Notes: a model not told the origin generated them from the sequence alone. 64,000 nucleotides of DNA from Chitinophagaceae bacterium (GCA_024103425.1 JAGFIS010000041.1:1-64000), one strand, 5' to 3'. Counted from the stretch's first letter, positions 7,513 to 17,073 are shown. Made by a program: numbers and translations.

Positions 7513-10500
7513 ATTTAGCTGATATAAGTTTAAAAAGGCCGGTTTTTGCGATTGTGATGAATCTCGCAATCATTCTCTTTGGTCTCATCGGTTACAGATT
7601 TCTCGGGATAAGAGACTATCCTGCCATTGATCCGCCGAACATTTCCGTAAGCACATCCTATGCAGGTGCGAACTCTGATATTATCGAATCACAAATCACA
7701 GAGCCGCTCGAAAAAGCCATTAACGGTATTCAGGGTGTAAAGAATATCACATCCAGCAGCAGCCAGGGAAGAAGTAATATTAATGTTGAGTTTGAATTGG
7801 GATCTGACCTTGAAGCTGCAGCGAATGACGTGAGAGATAAAGTATCGAGAGCCGCGAGATCGCTGCCACAGGATATCGATGCGCCGCCTGTGGTGTCTAA
7901 AGCAGATGCTGATGCGCAGCCGATTATTACAATGACTGTTCAGAGTAATAAACGGAATCAGTTAGAAGTGACGGAGTTTGCAAACAATAGTATCGTAGAA
8001 CGGTTGCAGACAATTCCGGGAGTGAGTTCGGTAAGTATTTGGGGAGAAAAGCGATATGCAATGCGTATCTGGTTTGATCCGGAGAAATTAAATGCTTATA
8101 ATGTCAGCTTTGCTGATGTTCAGAGAGCATTGCAAACGCAGAGTATAGAATTGCCATCGGGTAAGTTGAGCGGAGACAGGATGGAATTGACCATTCGAAC
8201 CTTCGGAAGACTTTTCACAGAAGATGATTTCAATAATCTCATCATTAAAAATGTGAATGGGGTTAATATTAAGGTAAAAGACATTGGTGAGGCTGTTCTG
8301 GGGCCGGAGAGTATTGAATCAGGATTGAAAGAGAGTGGCACTCCTATGATTATGATGGCGATTATCCCGCTTCCCGGTTCTAACTACGTTTCGATTGCAG
8401 ATGAGTTTTACAAAAGGGTAGAGCAGCTGAAACTGGATTTGCCTGAGGATTTTCAATTAAACATTGCATCGGATTCGACAGTCTTTATCAAGCGGGCAAT
8501 CAAGGAAGTTGAAGAGACACTTTTCATTGCACTCGGACTGGTAATTCTGATTATCTTCATCTTCTTCCGCGACTGGATTATTGCATTACGTCCGTTGTTC
8601 GATATTCCCGTATCTCTTATAGGAGCATTCTTTATCATGTATATCTTCGGATTTACGATAAATGTGCTGACGCTGTTGGGAATTGTATTGGCCACTGGGC
8701 TTGTGGTGGATGATGGTATCGTCGTCACAGAAAATATTTTTAAGAAGATTGAGCGAGGAATGGATAAGCACAGAGCGGCACATGAAGGAACACGCGAAAT
8801 TTACTTTGCCGTTATTGCGACATCTCTGACACTGGCGGTGGTCTTTCTTCCGATTGTCTTTCTTCAGGGGTTTGTGGGCAGATTGTTCCGCGAATTCGGT
8901 ATCGTGGTTGCAGGAGCAGTATTGATTTCTGCTTTTGTGTCTCTTACACTGACACCCGTACTGAACGTTAAGCTTACCCGCAAGAAGATGGGTCATACAG
9001 CACTCTACCGTTGGACAGAACCTTTCTTTGCAGGTATGGAGAAAGGTTATAAGAACAGCCTTGCGGCTTTCATGAAAGTTAAGTGGGTTACTTTTATCAT
9101 TATAGCAGCGTGTCTTTCTATTATTTATGTTATTTATTCGGGAATCCCATCAGAGCTTGCCCCGCTGGAAGACAGAAGCCAGTTCAGGTTATCTGTTACA
9201 GGGCCGGAGGGTGTGAACTATGAATATATGGAAGACTACATGAATAAGCTGGATAAGTTCCTGCTTGATTCAGTGCCTGAGAAAGATGTAATGATTACCA
9301 TGGTTTCACCTAGTTGGGGAGGTTCTGCCAACAGCGGAATGGTGAGGGTTACTTTGGTAGATCCCAAAGACCGTCTTCGTTCGCAACAACAAATTGTAGA
9401 TATGGTGAACCGTAACCTTGGAAAGTTCTCGCAGGGCAGGGCATTCGCTATGCAGGATCAAACGATCAGCGTGAGCAGAAGGGGTGGACAACCGGTTCAG
9501 TATGTGCTTCAGAATAACGACTTTGAGAAAATCAGGGAGGTACTGCCGAAGTTTCTCGATGCTGCGAAAGAAAGCCACATCCTTCAGGGTGTAGATGCCG
9601 ATTTGAAATTTAATAAACCGGAGTTGAGAATCAATGTTGACCGTTTGCGTGCGAGCGAATTGGGTGTAAGCGTCAATGACATTAATCATGCATTGGAACT
9701 TGCATACAGCGACCGCAGACTTGGGTACTTCTATAAGTCAGGTAAACAGTATTCTGTTTTGGGTCAGGTTGACCGTAAGAATAGAGAAGATCCGAGAGAT
9801 ATCTCAAAGATCATGGTGCGCAATAGCGAAGGTACTTTGATTAATATCGACAACCTTGTTACCACAGAAGAAGCATCAGCTCCGCCGACAATCTATCACT
9901 TCAACCGATATAAGTCGGCTACGATTTCTGCCGGATTACAACCGGGTTACACCATCGGGGATGGAATTGCCGAAATGGATAGGATTTCTAAGGAATTGCT
10001 GGACGAGACTTTCAACACGGCCTTGGCGGGAACCTCTCGCGACTTTCAGGAGAGCTCCGGTAATACAATGTTTGCCTTCCTGCTCGCATTGATATTGATT
10101 TATCTGGTATTGGCAGCTCAGTTTGAAAGCTTCGTCGATCCGTTTGTTATTATGATGACAGTGCCGCTGGCTCTTGCGGGTGCATTCTTGTCGCTTAAGT
10201 TGTTTGATCAGACATTCAATATCTTCTCGCAGATCGGAATGATCATGTTGATCGGTCTGGTAACAAAGAACGGTATCTTGATTGTGGAATTTGCCAACCA
10301 GTTGCGCGACAGAGGAATGGAGAAATCTAAAGCCGTTGTTGAAGCAGCCTACATGAGGCTGCGGCCCATCCTGATGACGAGCTTAGCGATGGCATTGGGA
10401 GCTTTGCCTATTGCGCTATCGTTTGGTGAAGCTTCTACAAGCCGTATTCCTTTAGGTATTGTAATTGTTGGCGGGGTAATGTTCTCATTGATTCTTACAC

Positions 10501-10571
10501 TCTACGTGGTACCTGCCATGTACGGATTCTTATCATCTAAAAACAGGAAAGTTCATGAAGTTGCGATATAG
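7509..10571 (+). CDS. RND-family efflux pump, inner-membrane subunit (AcrB/MexB type)
   Basis: The 1020-residue proton-driven transporter begins with the canonical N-terminus (SLKRPVFAIVMNLAIILFG) and has twelve membrane segments with two large periplasmic loops. The proton-relay aspartates of TM4 are Asp401-Asp402 in GLVVDDGIVVTEN, and TM10 has GLVTKNGILIVEFAN with the conserved lysine. Length and motifs are those of the hydrophobe/amphiphile efflux class, not the heavy-metal class. Translation starts at TTG 7509, overlapping the adaptor stop codon, which suggests coupled translation. It overlaps the next gene by 17 bases. Confidence 0.96.
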   Translation: MNLADISLKRPVFAIVMNLAIILFGLIGYRFLGIRDYPAIDPPNISVSTSYAGANSDIIESQITEPLEKAINGIQGVKNITSSSSQGRSNINVEFELGSDLEAAANDVRDKVSRAARSLPQDIDAPPVVSKADADAQPIITMTVQSNKRNQLEVTEFANNSIVERLQTIPGVSSVSIWGEKRYAMRIWFDPEKLNAYNVSFADVQRALQTQSIELPSGKLSGDRMELTIRTFGRLFTEDDFNNLIIKNVNGVNIKVKDIGEAVLGPESIESGLKESGTPMIMMAIIPLPGSNYVSIADEFYKRVEQLKLDLPEDFQLNIASDSTVFIKRAIKEVEETLFIALGLVILIIFIFFRDWIIALRPLFDIPVSLIGAFFIMYIFGFTINVLTLLGIVLATGLVVDDGIVVTENIFKKIERGMDKHRAAHEGTREIYFAVIATSLTLAVVFLPIVFLQGFVGRLFREFGIVVAGAVLISAFVSLTLTPVLNVKLTRKKMGHTALYRWTEPFFAGMEKGYKNSLAAFMKVKWVTFIIIAACLSIIYVIYSGIPSELAPLEDRSQFRLSVTGPEGVNYEYMEDYMNKLDKFLLDSVPEKDVMITMVSPSWGGSANSGMVRVTLVDPKDRLRSQQQIVDMVNRNLGKFSQGRAFAMQDQTISVSRRGGQPVQYVLQNNDFEKIREVLPKFLDAAKESHILQGVDADLKFNKPELRINVDRLRASELGVSVNDINHALELAYSDRRLGYFYKSGKQYSVLGQVDRKNREDPRDISKIMVRNSEGTLINIDNLVTTEEASAPPTIYHFNRYKSATISAGLQPGYTIGDGIAEMDRISKELLDETFNTALAGTSRDFQESSGNTMFAFLLALILIYLVLAAQFESFVDPFVIMMTVPLALAGAFLSLKLFDQTFNIFSQIGMIMLIGLVTKNGILIVEFANQLRDRGMEKSKAVVEAAYMRLRPILMTSLAMALGALPIALSFGEASTSRIPLGIVIVGGVMFSLILTLYVVPAMYGFLSSKNRKVHEVAI

Positions 10572-11871
10572 GTTTCTGTTGTTTTTCTCTTCTGTTTTTT
10601 GTTTCTTTTCTGCTTCTGCTCAAAGAGAAGTATTAACGATTCAGGAGGCGGTGAAAGCAGCGATTGAAAATAACTTTGATGTCCGAATAGCTGATAATAC
10701 CACTCAAATCAGCGTCATCAATAACGACTGGGGTATAGCCGGAGCATTGCCACAGGTAAATGCTTTTGTGAACCAGAATTTCGGTACTAACAACCTGAAA
10801 CAAAAGTTGAATACCGGTACCATCATTGAGAAGAAAGGGAATAACTCGCAGAGCATTAGTGCCGGCCTGCAGGTAGTGTGGCGTGTCTTCGATGGCATGA
10901 AGATGTTTGCTACCAAAAGGAAACTCGAAGAATTACAGGAGATGGGTGAACTGGCATTCCGTAAGACATTGAATGAGACAGTTTACAATGTTATTGCTTC
11001 TTACTACAGTATTGTAACTCTTAAAGAACAGATACAGGCTACCGAGGAACAGATTAAATTGTATGAAGACAGGTGGAACCTCTCCAAAGCGAAATACGAA
11101 ATTGGTACCGGTGCGAAATACGAGGTATTAGAGGCTGAGGTGGATATGAACAGTCAGGAATCCAACCTCTTGTCACTCCGCAATGCATTGGCGATTGCCA
11201 AGAGTTCGCTCTATAACCTGATGGGACGAACTGCAGATACTTCCTACACCATTATAGATACGATTGTAGTAAATGCTATCCCCACTTTGCCTGAAATTCA
11301 GGAGAAAATTGAGTTGTATAACCCTGATATATTATTGGCGAATTCCAATCTGAATGTTTTGTTTGAAACGAAGAATGAGGTAAAGGCAAACAAGTTGCCT
11401 TCGGTGACACTGACGGGTAACTACAACTTTAATAAGAACAGCAGCAGTGCAGGATTCAACCTGTTCAACCAGACATATGGATTATCCGGGCTGATTGGTA
11501 TAAGCATTCCGATTTTTCAGGGCAGGGTAGTGAATAAACAAATGCAAGTGGCTGATATCAATATCCGCAATCAGCAGTTGGCAATAGAAAAGGCTAAGAA
11601 TGATATCCGTACTGCGGTGAACAACGCTGTTATCAATTATTCCAATGCCAGAAAAATTATTGAGCTGGAGACAGGTAACCTGAAAACAGCTAAGGAGAAC
11701 ATCGATATTGCAACCGAAAGGTATAAAAGACTGAATATTACAACTGTTGAATTACGTCAGATCCAGATCAGTTACAATGCTACAAAAACAAGGCTGGTAA
11801 ATGCCATGAACCAGGCGAAGATGGCAGAGGCAATGATTGCATTGTTGACGGGTGATATCGGGAATCTGTAG
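10555..11871 (+). CDS. TolC-family outer-membrane efflux protein
   Basis: The 438-residue product has a signal peptide (about 1-22, ending ASAQ) and two repeats of long helical hairpins typical of TolC/OprM: LTIQEAVKAAIENNFDVRIA at the start of the first and PTLPEIQEKIELYNPDI at the second. No lipobox is seen, so it is of TolC rather than OprM type in anchoring. It completes the adaptor-pump-channel operon. No terminator is obvious before purE. Confidence 0.93.
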   Translation: MKLRYRFLLFFSSVFCFFSASAQREVLTIQEAVKAAIENNFDVRIADNTTQISVINNDWGIAGALPQVNAFVNQNFGTNNLKQKLNTGTIIEKKGNNSQSISAGLQVVWRVFDGMKMFATKRKLEELQEMGELAFRKTLNETVYNVIASYYSIVTLKEQIQATEEQIKLYEDRWNLSKAKYEIGTGAKYEVLEAEVDMNSQESNLLSLRNALAIAKSSLYNLMGRTADTSYTIIDTIVVNAIPTLPEIQEKIELYNPDILLANSNLNVLFETKNEVKANKLPSVTLTGNYNFNKNSSSAGFNLFNQTYGLSGLIGISIPIFQGRVVNKQMQVADINIRNQQLAIEKAKNDIRTAVNNAVINYSNARKIIELETGNLKTAKENIDIATERYKRLNITTVELRQIQISYNATKTRLVNAMNQAKMAEAMIALLTGDIGNL

Positions 11872-11926
11872 TTGAAGTCCGGTAAAATATGTGAAGTCTT
11901 ATCTTTATTTCCAAATTATAAAAGCT

Positions 11927-12430
11927 ATGGAACAACATCCCAAAGTCGGAATTATAATGGGAAGCGACAGCGATCTCAGTGTGATGCAGGCTGCTTCGGA
12001 TATTCTGAAAGAATTCGGCGTACCGCATGAAGTGACGATCGTAAGTGCACACCGTACGCCCGCACGCATGATGGAGTATGCTCTTTCGGCAAAAGACAGA
12101 GGGCTATCGGTGATTATAGCCGGTGCGGGTGGTGCAGCCCATCTGCCAGGGATGGTGGCTTCTTATACTACACTTCCTGTTATTGGTGTTCCTGTGAAAT
12201 CTTCTAATTCAATTGACGGGTGGGATTCTGTTCTTTCTATATTACAAATGCCTAATGGCGTGCCTGTGGCCACAGTGGCGTTGAATGCCGCGAAAAATGC
12301 CGGTATTTTGGCTGCCCAGATTTTAGCTACTTCTGATGATGAGCTTTCTCAAAAGCTGATTGATTACAAACTGAAGATGAAGAATGAGGTAGAAGAGAAA
12401 GCGGAAAGGGTAGAAAAAAGAATTGGGTAG
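11927..12430 (+). CDS. purE: N5-carboxyaminoimidazole ribonucleotide mutase
   Basis: The 167-residue class I PurE converts N5-CAIR (the PurK product) to CAIR. The signature [12 protein letters not shown] at the N-terminus, the SAHRTP loop (catalytic His) and [11 protein letters not shown] are all present. An in-frame GTG at 11891 would add 12 residues, but a -7-like TATCTTTA at 11899-11906 lies inside that extension, so the start is ATG 11927. It has probably its own promoter although it follows the efflux operon closely. Confidence 0.95.
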   Translation: MEQHPKVGIIMGSDSDLSVMQAASDILKEFGVPHEVTIVSAHRTPARMMEYALSAKDRGLSVIIAGAGGAAHLPGMVASYTTLPVIGVPVKSSNSIDGWDSVLSILQMPNGVPVATVALNAAKNAGILAAQILATSDDELSQKLIDYKLKMKNEVEEKAERVEKRIG

Positions 12431-12479
12431 GCCCGGCTTAACGAGCATCAAAGTTTCTGATTTATGTATAAGTAACCAA

Positions 12480-12499
12480 CAAGGCGTCATGACGCCTTG
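12480..12499. repeat. perfect 20-bp palindrome after purE
   Basis: CAAGGCGTCA is followed immediately by its reverse complement TGACGCCTTG. There is no T run next to it, so it is not a standard terminator. It precedes the first 98-bp repeat by 35 bases and may be part of the same REP-like composite. Confidence 0.7.
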
Positions 12500-12534
12500 T
12501 GCTGCTATATTTACTTCGACTATCGCGATTTTTT

Positions 12535-12632
12535 TATCAGGCACAAGTTGCAAACTTGTGCATGTGAGCGTTTATTTGACTTTGTGGGAGGGTTCCCCTC
12601 CGGTGAAGGGGTCTGGGGTGGTGGTAAGATAA
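12535..12632. repeat. 98-bp direct repeat, copy 1, with REP-like palindrome
   Basis: The unit starts TATCAGGCACAAG and ends GGTGGTAAGATAA. It holds a perfect palindrome (GCACAAGTT and AACTTGTGC around GCA, 12541-12561) and a second one of CCCCTCC/GGAGGGG type. Copy 2 lies at 12738-12835 and differs at only a handful of positions. Confidence 0.85.
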
Positions 12633-12702
12633 GCAGATTATATGAACAATGAGAGAGCAGGCCTATTGAGCTTTCCATGATAAAGACTTAAAAAATAAGA
12701 TT

Positions 12703-12727
12703 TTGTATTCAGAATCCGGAATACAAT
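12703..12727. repeat. short inverted repeat between the two 98-bp copies
   Basis: TTGTATTC (12703-12710) and GAATACAA (12719-12726) pair across an eight-base loop. No T run follows. Function unknown. Confidence 0.4.
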
Positions 12728-12737
12728 ACGGCAGACT

Positions 12738-12835
12738 TATCAGGCACAAGTTGCAAACTTGCGCCAGTGAGCGTTTATTTGGCTTTGTGGGAGGGTTCCC
12801 CTCCGGTGGAGGGGTCTGGGGTGGTGGTAAGATAA
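12738..12835. repeat. 98-bp direct repeat, copy 2
   Basis: Same unit as 12535-12632, ending five bases before the bshC stop codon. Here the right palindrome arm reads AACTTGCGCCAG, and the decamer CTTGCGCCAG (12758-12767) reappears exactly at 49915-49924. Its CCCCTCC/GGAGGGG arms pair perfectly, while copy 1 has one mismatch there. Confidence 0.85.
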
Positions 12836-12839
12836 AACA

Positions 12840-14444
12840 TTAACCCTCTTCCAACACACCAAACGCAGCCTCAAAGGAAGGTGAGGCCTGATGCAGGGCA
12901 TCCATTACCGATTGTCCCCATTTGGCGGCGAAAAGAATATAATTCTCTGTTCTTTCCTGCAATCCTCCATTAGGGAATAACGCTTCTAACAGTTGATGCA
13001 GTTGCCTTCCTGCGGCTTCGTGTTTTTTCTTCTCGGCAGATACCATCTTCTTTTCCAATTGCTCCAATCGCTTGTCAATGCCTTTAAACAATACCTGCAC
13101 ATGCGGTTGCAGAGTTACGTCAATCTTACCCGCTTTGTCTTCCATTTCGAGAAAGAGATTCTGAATGGAGGTTCTCTCATCCGGGAAAGAAAGCTGGTAT
13201 TGAGCTCTTGTTTCTACATAGTTGCGGAAGAGTTCTCCTTCATTCTTAAAGGTATCCGTAATGGTTAGTCCGAGCTTTCCGATTCGCTCTGTCCATTTCT
13301 TTTCAACTACCATGAAGGAGTTTCTGAGGTAGAGTACAGGGTAGGCTACGCCGAAGTGATCAAATACATCTTTGAGTTGTAACCAGTATGCCAGTTCTCC
13401 ACCACCGCCAACGAAAATAATTCCGGGCAACACTTTCTCTTGTAGTAATCCTCTGAGGATGACATTCGGACTGAAGCGTTCAGGGTGATCGTTCAGTTCT
13501 TTTTGCAGCTGCTCTTTAGTAAACCGGATATCGGTATTGTGAACTGTGTAAGTACCTGCATTTTCAACAATCCGCTCGCGAATATCATCTTTCATATAAA
13601 AGAGGTTGATATCGCGAGGGTAGGCCTGTGCATGATGATGTGCAGACAGGGCTTCGGATGTTTTTGTTACAATTCCTTCGGCACTATGAGTAAAGAGGTC
13701 GTCTTCAAAAATGGAATGCATCTCGCGCTTGAAAGCCGCATTGTCCGGCAGGAAGACGATGAGTCCGTATTTACTGAACAACCTGTGCGTGAAGAGGAAT
13801 GTTCCTTCCTCTATGTTTTTCGATTTCGTATAACACTCCGCCAAATCCTTTATAACCTCTTCACCGAATGGCTCAGCCAGCAATCTCCCTTTCACGTCTG
13901 CCAGCAGTTGATTCAAAGCCTTATCCGGCTTCATGCGTCCTACTGCACCTTTTTGCTGAGTATCCCATTTGTAGAGCCTGCCGTCCAAAGTGAAGTGGTT
14001 CAACTCATCAAGGTCAGCATCTTCGCTTCCTACGAAAAATACAGGTACAAAATTGTATTCGGGAAATTCTTTCTTACAATCTTCTGCAAGTTTGATGGCA
14101 TGAAGAATCTTATAGATATAGTACAGATGACCAGTGAAGATATTGGGCTGGTGGGCAGTACAGACGGTAAAAGTGTTTTCGTCTTTCAGAAGTTCGATAT
14201 TCTTCAAAACTGTTTCTGAGCCGGAAATATCTTTATACTGTTTTTCTAACTCTTCTACCAGTAGTTTTCTGTTGACAGGGAAATTCTTTCGCTGTTCTAT
14301 TGCTTCTTTAATGCCGTTTTTGTCGGGACGAAAGTTATAAAACTCACGTAATTGCGGATCGTTGTTGAGGTAATCAATGGTAATTTTTGAGAACCTGCCT
14401 GTAGCTTCAAAGGACAATAACCTGCAATCAAAATTCGAACTCAA
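12840..14444 (-). CDS. bshC: bacillithiol biosynthesis cysteine-adding enzyme
   Basis: The 534-residue product matches BshC, which ligates cysteine to GlcN-malate in the last step of bacillithiol synthesis. Landmarks are TAHQPNIFTGHLYYIYKI (about 96-113), FFVGSEDADLDELNH (about 133-147) and GGGGELAYWLQLKD in the Rossmann-like core, followed by a C-terminal coiled coil rich in Lys/Glu (about 445-480). The length is usual. It ends the ftsY-rimO-bshC series (64 bases after rimO). The bshA and bshB partners are not in the window. Confidence 0.93.
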   Translation of the reverse strand: MSSNFDCRLLSFEATGRFSKITIDYLNNDPQLREFYNFRPDKNGIKEAIEQRKNFPVNRKLLVEELEKQYKDISGSETVLKNIELLKDENTFTVCTAHQPNIFTGHLYYIYKILHAIKLAEDCKKEFPEYNFVPVFFVGSEDADLDELNHFTLDGRLYKWDTQQKGAVGRMKPDKALNQLLADVKGRLLAEPFGEEVIKDLAECYTKSKNIEEGTFLFTHRLFSKYGLIVFLPDNAAFKREMHSIFEDDLFTHSAEGIVTKTSEALSAHHHAQAYPRDINLFYMKDDIRERIVENAGTYTVHNTDIRFTKEQLQKELNDHPERFSPNVILRGLLQEKVLPGIIFVGGGGELAYWLQLKDVFDHFGVAYPVLYLRNSFMVVEKKWTERIGKLGLTITDTFKNEGELFRNYVETRAQYQLSFPDERTSIQNLFLEMEDKAGKIDVTLQPHVQVLFKGIDKRLEQLEKKMVSAEKKKHEAAGRQLHQLLEALFPNGGLQERTENYILFAAKWGQSVMDALHQASPSFEAAFGVLEEG

Positions 14445-14508
14445 GATGCTTCTGTTTTGCTATAAAGATACTTCAAACTATAATGACAAATGAAAAGGAT
14501 AGCAAAGG

Positions 14509-15813
14509 TTATACCACAACACCTTCCATGTCGTAATCGTATGCACGGGTGATTTTTACGTTGACGAAATCTCCCGGCTTCAGCTTTTCAGATGATACGA
14601 TTAAGATCTCGTTATCCACCTCAACGCTGTCGAATTCTGTACGGCCCAGGTATCTGCCGGATTCCTTACCGTCCACTATTACTTTGAATATCTTTCCTTC
14701 TTTAGCCTTGTTCTTTTCGTAAGAGATATCGCGCTGCAATTCCATGATTTCTTCGGCTCTCTGCTGTTTCACTTCCTGCGGAACATTGTCTTCCAGTTCG
14801 TAAGCTACTGTGTTCTCTTCGTGGCTGTATGTGAAAATGCCCACGCGGTCAAACCTCATCTTTTCAAGGAATTGCTTGAGTTCATCAACATCATCCTCTG
14901 TCTCACCGGGAAAGCCGGCTATGAGGGTCGTGCGCATACAAATATCAGGGATACGGTTTCTGATCTCGCCTATCAGGTCTTCTGTTTCGGCACGGGTAAT
15001 CTGCCTCCTCATGGCTTTTAATATCTTATCGCTGGCATGCTGTACGGGCATATCGAGATAATTGCAGATGTTTGGATGGTCTTTCATCACGTCTATAATT
15101 TCCAGCGGAAATTTAGAAGGGTAGGCGTAGTGAAGGCGGATCCATTCTAAACCGGGCACGGCGGCCAGTTTTTCCAGCAATCGTGGTAATTCACGCGATT
15201 TGTAGATGTCCAGTCCGTAGTAGGTAAGTTCCTGACCGATCAGCATTAGTTCTTTTACCCCTTTCTGTACCAGCATTTCAGCCTCGGATACGATTGTCTC
15301 AATCGGCTTACTGGTATGCTTTCCGCGCATCAAGGGGATGGCACAGAACGCGCATGTGCGGTTGCATCCCTCACTTATCTTCATGTAAGCATAGTGTTTA
15401 GGAGTAGCCAGCATCCTTTCGCCAACGAGTTCGGCTTTATAATCTATTTTGAATTTTGCGAGTAATTGTCTTAGTTCTCCCGTGCCGAAGAAGGCATCTA
15501 CTTCCGGAATTTCCTCTTCGAGGTTTTGCTTGTAACGCTCGCTCAGGCAGCCCGTTACATATACTTTCTCTAGCTTGCCCTGCTTTTTCAATTCGACCTG
15601 TTCCAGAATGGTATTGATACTTTCTTCCTTGGCAAGGTCAATAAATCCGCAGGTATTGATGATGGAGATATTATGGTTGAGCTTTTTGCTCTCGTGTTTC
15701 ACATCAATTTTTGCACGCTTCAGATGTCCGCCCATCACTTCGCTGTCCACAAGGTTCTTACTGCATCCGAGCGTGATGATGTTTACTTTGTCTTTTTTGA
15801 GTTTTGTCTTCAT
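14509..15813 (-). CDS. rimO: ribosomal protein S12 methylthiotransferase
   Basis: The 434-residue radical-SAM enzyme methylthiolates an aspartate of ribosomal protein S12. Domains in order: UPF0004 (about 8-110, NIITLGCSKNLVDSEVM), radical SAM core with cluster motif CNRTCAFC near residue 150, and a C-terminal TRAM domain. The SKNLVDSE sequence separates RimO from MiaB. It follows ftsY by 18 bases, so they are co-transcribed. Confidence 0.96.
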   Translation of the reverse strand: MKTKLKKDKVNIITLGCSKNLVDSEVMGGHLKRAKIDVKHESKKLNHNISIINTCGFIDLAKEESINTILEQVELKKQGKLEKVYVTGCLSERYKQNLEEEIPEVDAFFGTGELRQLLAKFKIDYKAELVGERMLATPKHYAYMKISEGCNRTCAFCAIPLMRGKHTSKPIETIVSEAEMLVQKGVKELMLIGQELTYYGLDIYKSRELPRLLEKLAAVPGLEWIRLHYAYPSKFPLEIIDVMKDHPNICNYLDMPVQHASDKILKAMRRQITRAETEDLIGEIRNRIPDICMRTTLIAGFPGETEDDVDELKQFLEKMRFDRVGIFTYSHEENTVAYELEDNVPQEVKQQRAEEIMELQRDISYEKNKAKEGKIFKVIVDGKESGRYLGRTEFDSVEVDNEILIVSSEKLKPGDFVNVKITRAYDYDMEGVVV

Positions 15814-15831
15814 TGGTTATTTGCGAAGATG

Positions 15832-16806
15832 TTATTTCAATTGACCGTTTCCGAACAGGCTGTCAACAAAATCCTGTTTGTTGAAGACTAAGAGATCCGT
15901 AGCCTTCTCTCCAACACCAATGAACTTCACCGGAATCTTGAACTGATCTGCAATGGCGAGTACTACGCCTCCTTTTGCAGTACCGTCCAGCTTTGTGATC
16001 GCCATCGCTGTAACATCAGTTGCTTTGGTGAAGTGTCTGGCTTGCTCCAATGCGTTTTGCCCTGTGCTGCCGTCCAGAATCAACAACACTTCATGAGGCG
16101 CACCCGGCATGGCTTTGTTGACTGACCTTTTTATTTTGTTCAACTCATCCATCAGGTGAATCTTATTGTGCAGCCGTCCGGCAGTATCGATAATCACCAC
16201 ATCAGCCTTTTTGGCTAATCCGCTTTGTACGGCATCAAATGCAACCGCACTGGGATCGCTGCCCATCTGATGTTTCACAACCGGAGAATTGGTGCGCTCA
16301 CCCCAGATACCCAGCTGGTCAATTGCAGCAGCCCTGAAGGTATCGGCAGCACCGAGGATAACAGATTTACCTGCCAGGTGAAAATTGTGAGCCAGTTTCC
16401 CAATCGTAGTGGTCTTGCCGGCCCCGTTGACACCGACTACCAGAATAACATGTGGTCTGTCACCTTCGGGCAGTTCATAATCTTCATAAGTCTTGTCTTC
16501 GGGCGAGGAAACTAAGATGTTTTCTATTTCGGACTTCAGAATCATATTGAGTTCTGAAGTGTTGATGTATTTTTCTTTGGCTACGCGCTTTTCAATATTC
16601 TCAATAATCTTGACGGTAGTGTCAATGCCGACATCCGCACTTACAAGTGCATTTTCCAGATCGTCCAGAACCTCTTCATCGACAGAGGAGCGACCGACAA
16701 CGGCTTTAGCTATTTTTTCGAAGAATCCTTGCCTTGTTTTCTGTAGCCCTTCGTCTAAAGACTCCTTTTGTTCTTTCTTTCCGAAAATTTTATTAAAGAT
16801 TCCCAT
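15832..16806 (-). CDS. ftsY: signal recognition particle receptor FtsY
   Basis: The 324-residue SRP GTPase receives ribosome-nascent chain complexes at the membrane. It is nearly a bare NG domain: the acidic A domain of E. coli FtsY is missing and only about 20 residues precede the N domain. The P loop GVNGAGKTTT is at 125-134; DTAGRL and TKLDGTAKGG are the later G motifs. It is separated from the ribosomal protein genes upstream by a terminator (16829-16858), and a TACTTTTA -7-like box (16811-16818) lies five bases before its ATG. Confidence 0.97.
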   Translation of the reverse strand: MGIFNKIFGKKEQKESLDEGLQKTRQGFFEKIAKAVVGRSSVDEEVLDDLENALVSADVGIDTTVKIIENIEKRVAKEKYINTSELNMILKSEIENILVSSPEDKTYEDYELPEGDRPHVILVVGVNGAGKTTTIGKLAHNFHLAGKSVILGAADTFRAAAIDQLGIWGERTNSPVVKHQMGSDPSAVAFDAVQSGLAKKADVVIIDTAGRLHNKIHLMDELNKIKRSVNKAMPGAPHEVLLILDGSTGQNALEQARHFTKATDVTAMAITKLDGTAKGGVVLAIADQFKIPVKFIGVGEKATDLLVFNKQDFVDSLFGNGQLK

Positions 16807-16810
16807 GAGC

Positions 16811-16818
16811 TTAAAAGT
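16811..16818 (-). promoter_or_regulatory. possible -7 box for ftsY
   Basis: The minus strand reads TACTTTTA, one mismatch from TAnnTTTG, ending five bases before the ftsY ATG. If used, the mRNA would be almost leaderless. Confidence 0.35.
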
Positions 16819-16821
16819 ACA

Positions 16822-16858
16822 AAAAAAGAAAGCTATCCGTATGGAAGGGGATAGCTTT
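16822..16858 (-). terminator. terminator after rpmB-rpmG-DUF4295
   Basis: AAAGCTATCC (16829-16838) and GGATAGCTTT (16849-16858) form a perfect ten-base stem. On the minus strand it is followed by TTTCTTTTTTTG. It lies 24 bases after the DUF4295 stop codon and just before ftsY. Confidence 0.85.
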
Positions 16859-16882
16859 TCAAAATTATTTCAGTTATACCAA

Positions 16883-17053
16883 TTAACCGTTGCTAAGCAG
16901 GTCTTTGATTTTGTCTTTGTGAATCATAGATTCTTTAAAGGTATAGTTACCTGATGCAGTCTTAACGGCGCGCACTACTTTCGTGTAGTTCTTTGCGTCT
17001 GCATCTACTGCCTTGTCCTTGCTCTTGATAGCGGTTTTAGCTGCTTTTGCCAT
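16883..17053 (-). CDS. DUF4295 family small basic protein
   Basis: A 56-residue ORF starts MAKAAKTAIKSKDKAVDADA and ends KIKDLLSNG. It is rich in lysine and has the length and sequence of the DUF4295 family, which in Bacteroidota sits directly behind rpmG. The rpmB-rpmG-DUF4295 order is conserved in the phylum, so a ribosome-associated role is suspected, but none is established here. Spacing to rpmG is 20 bases, and a terminator follows. Confidence 0.85.
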   Translation of the reverse strand: MAKAAKTAIKSKDKAVDADAKNYTKVVRAVKTASGNYTFKESMIHKDKIKDLLSNG

Positions 17054-17073
17054 GATAAATTATTTTGCTGAAG

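Noticed and set aside
12423..12632. 69-codon plus-strand frame after purE
   Set aside because: It runs through the palindrome and the first 98-bp repeat, so it is repeat DNA read as protein.
13485..14219. 244-codon open frame on the plus strand
   Set aside because: It lies entirely antisense to bshC, whose motifs are clear, and its translation shows no recognisable domain or signal.
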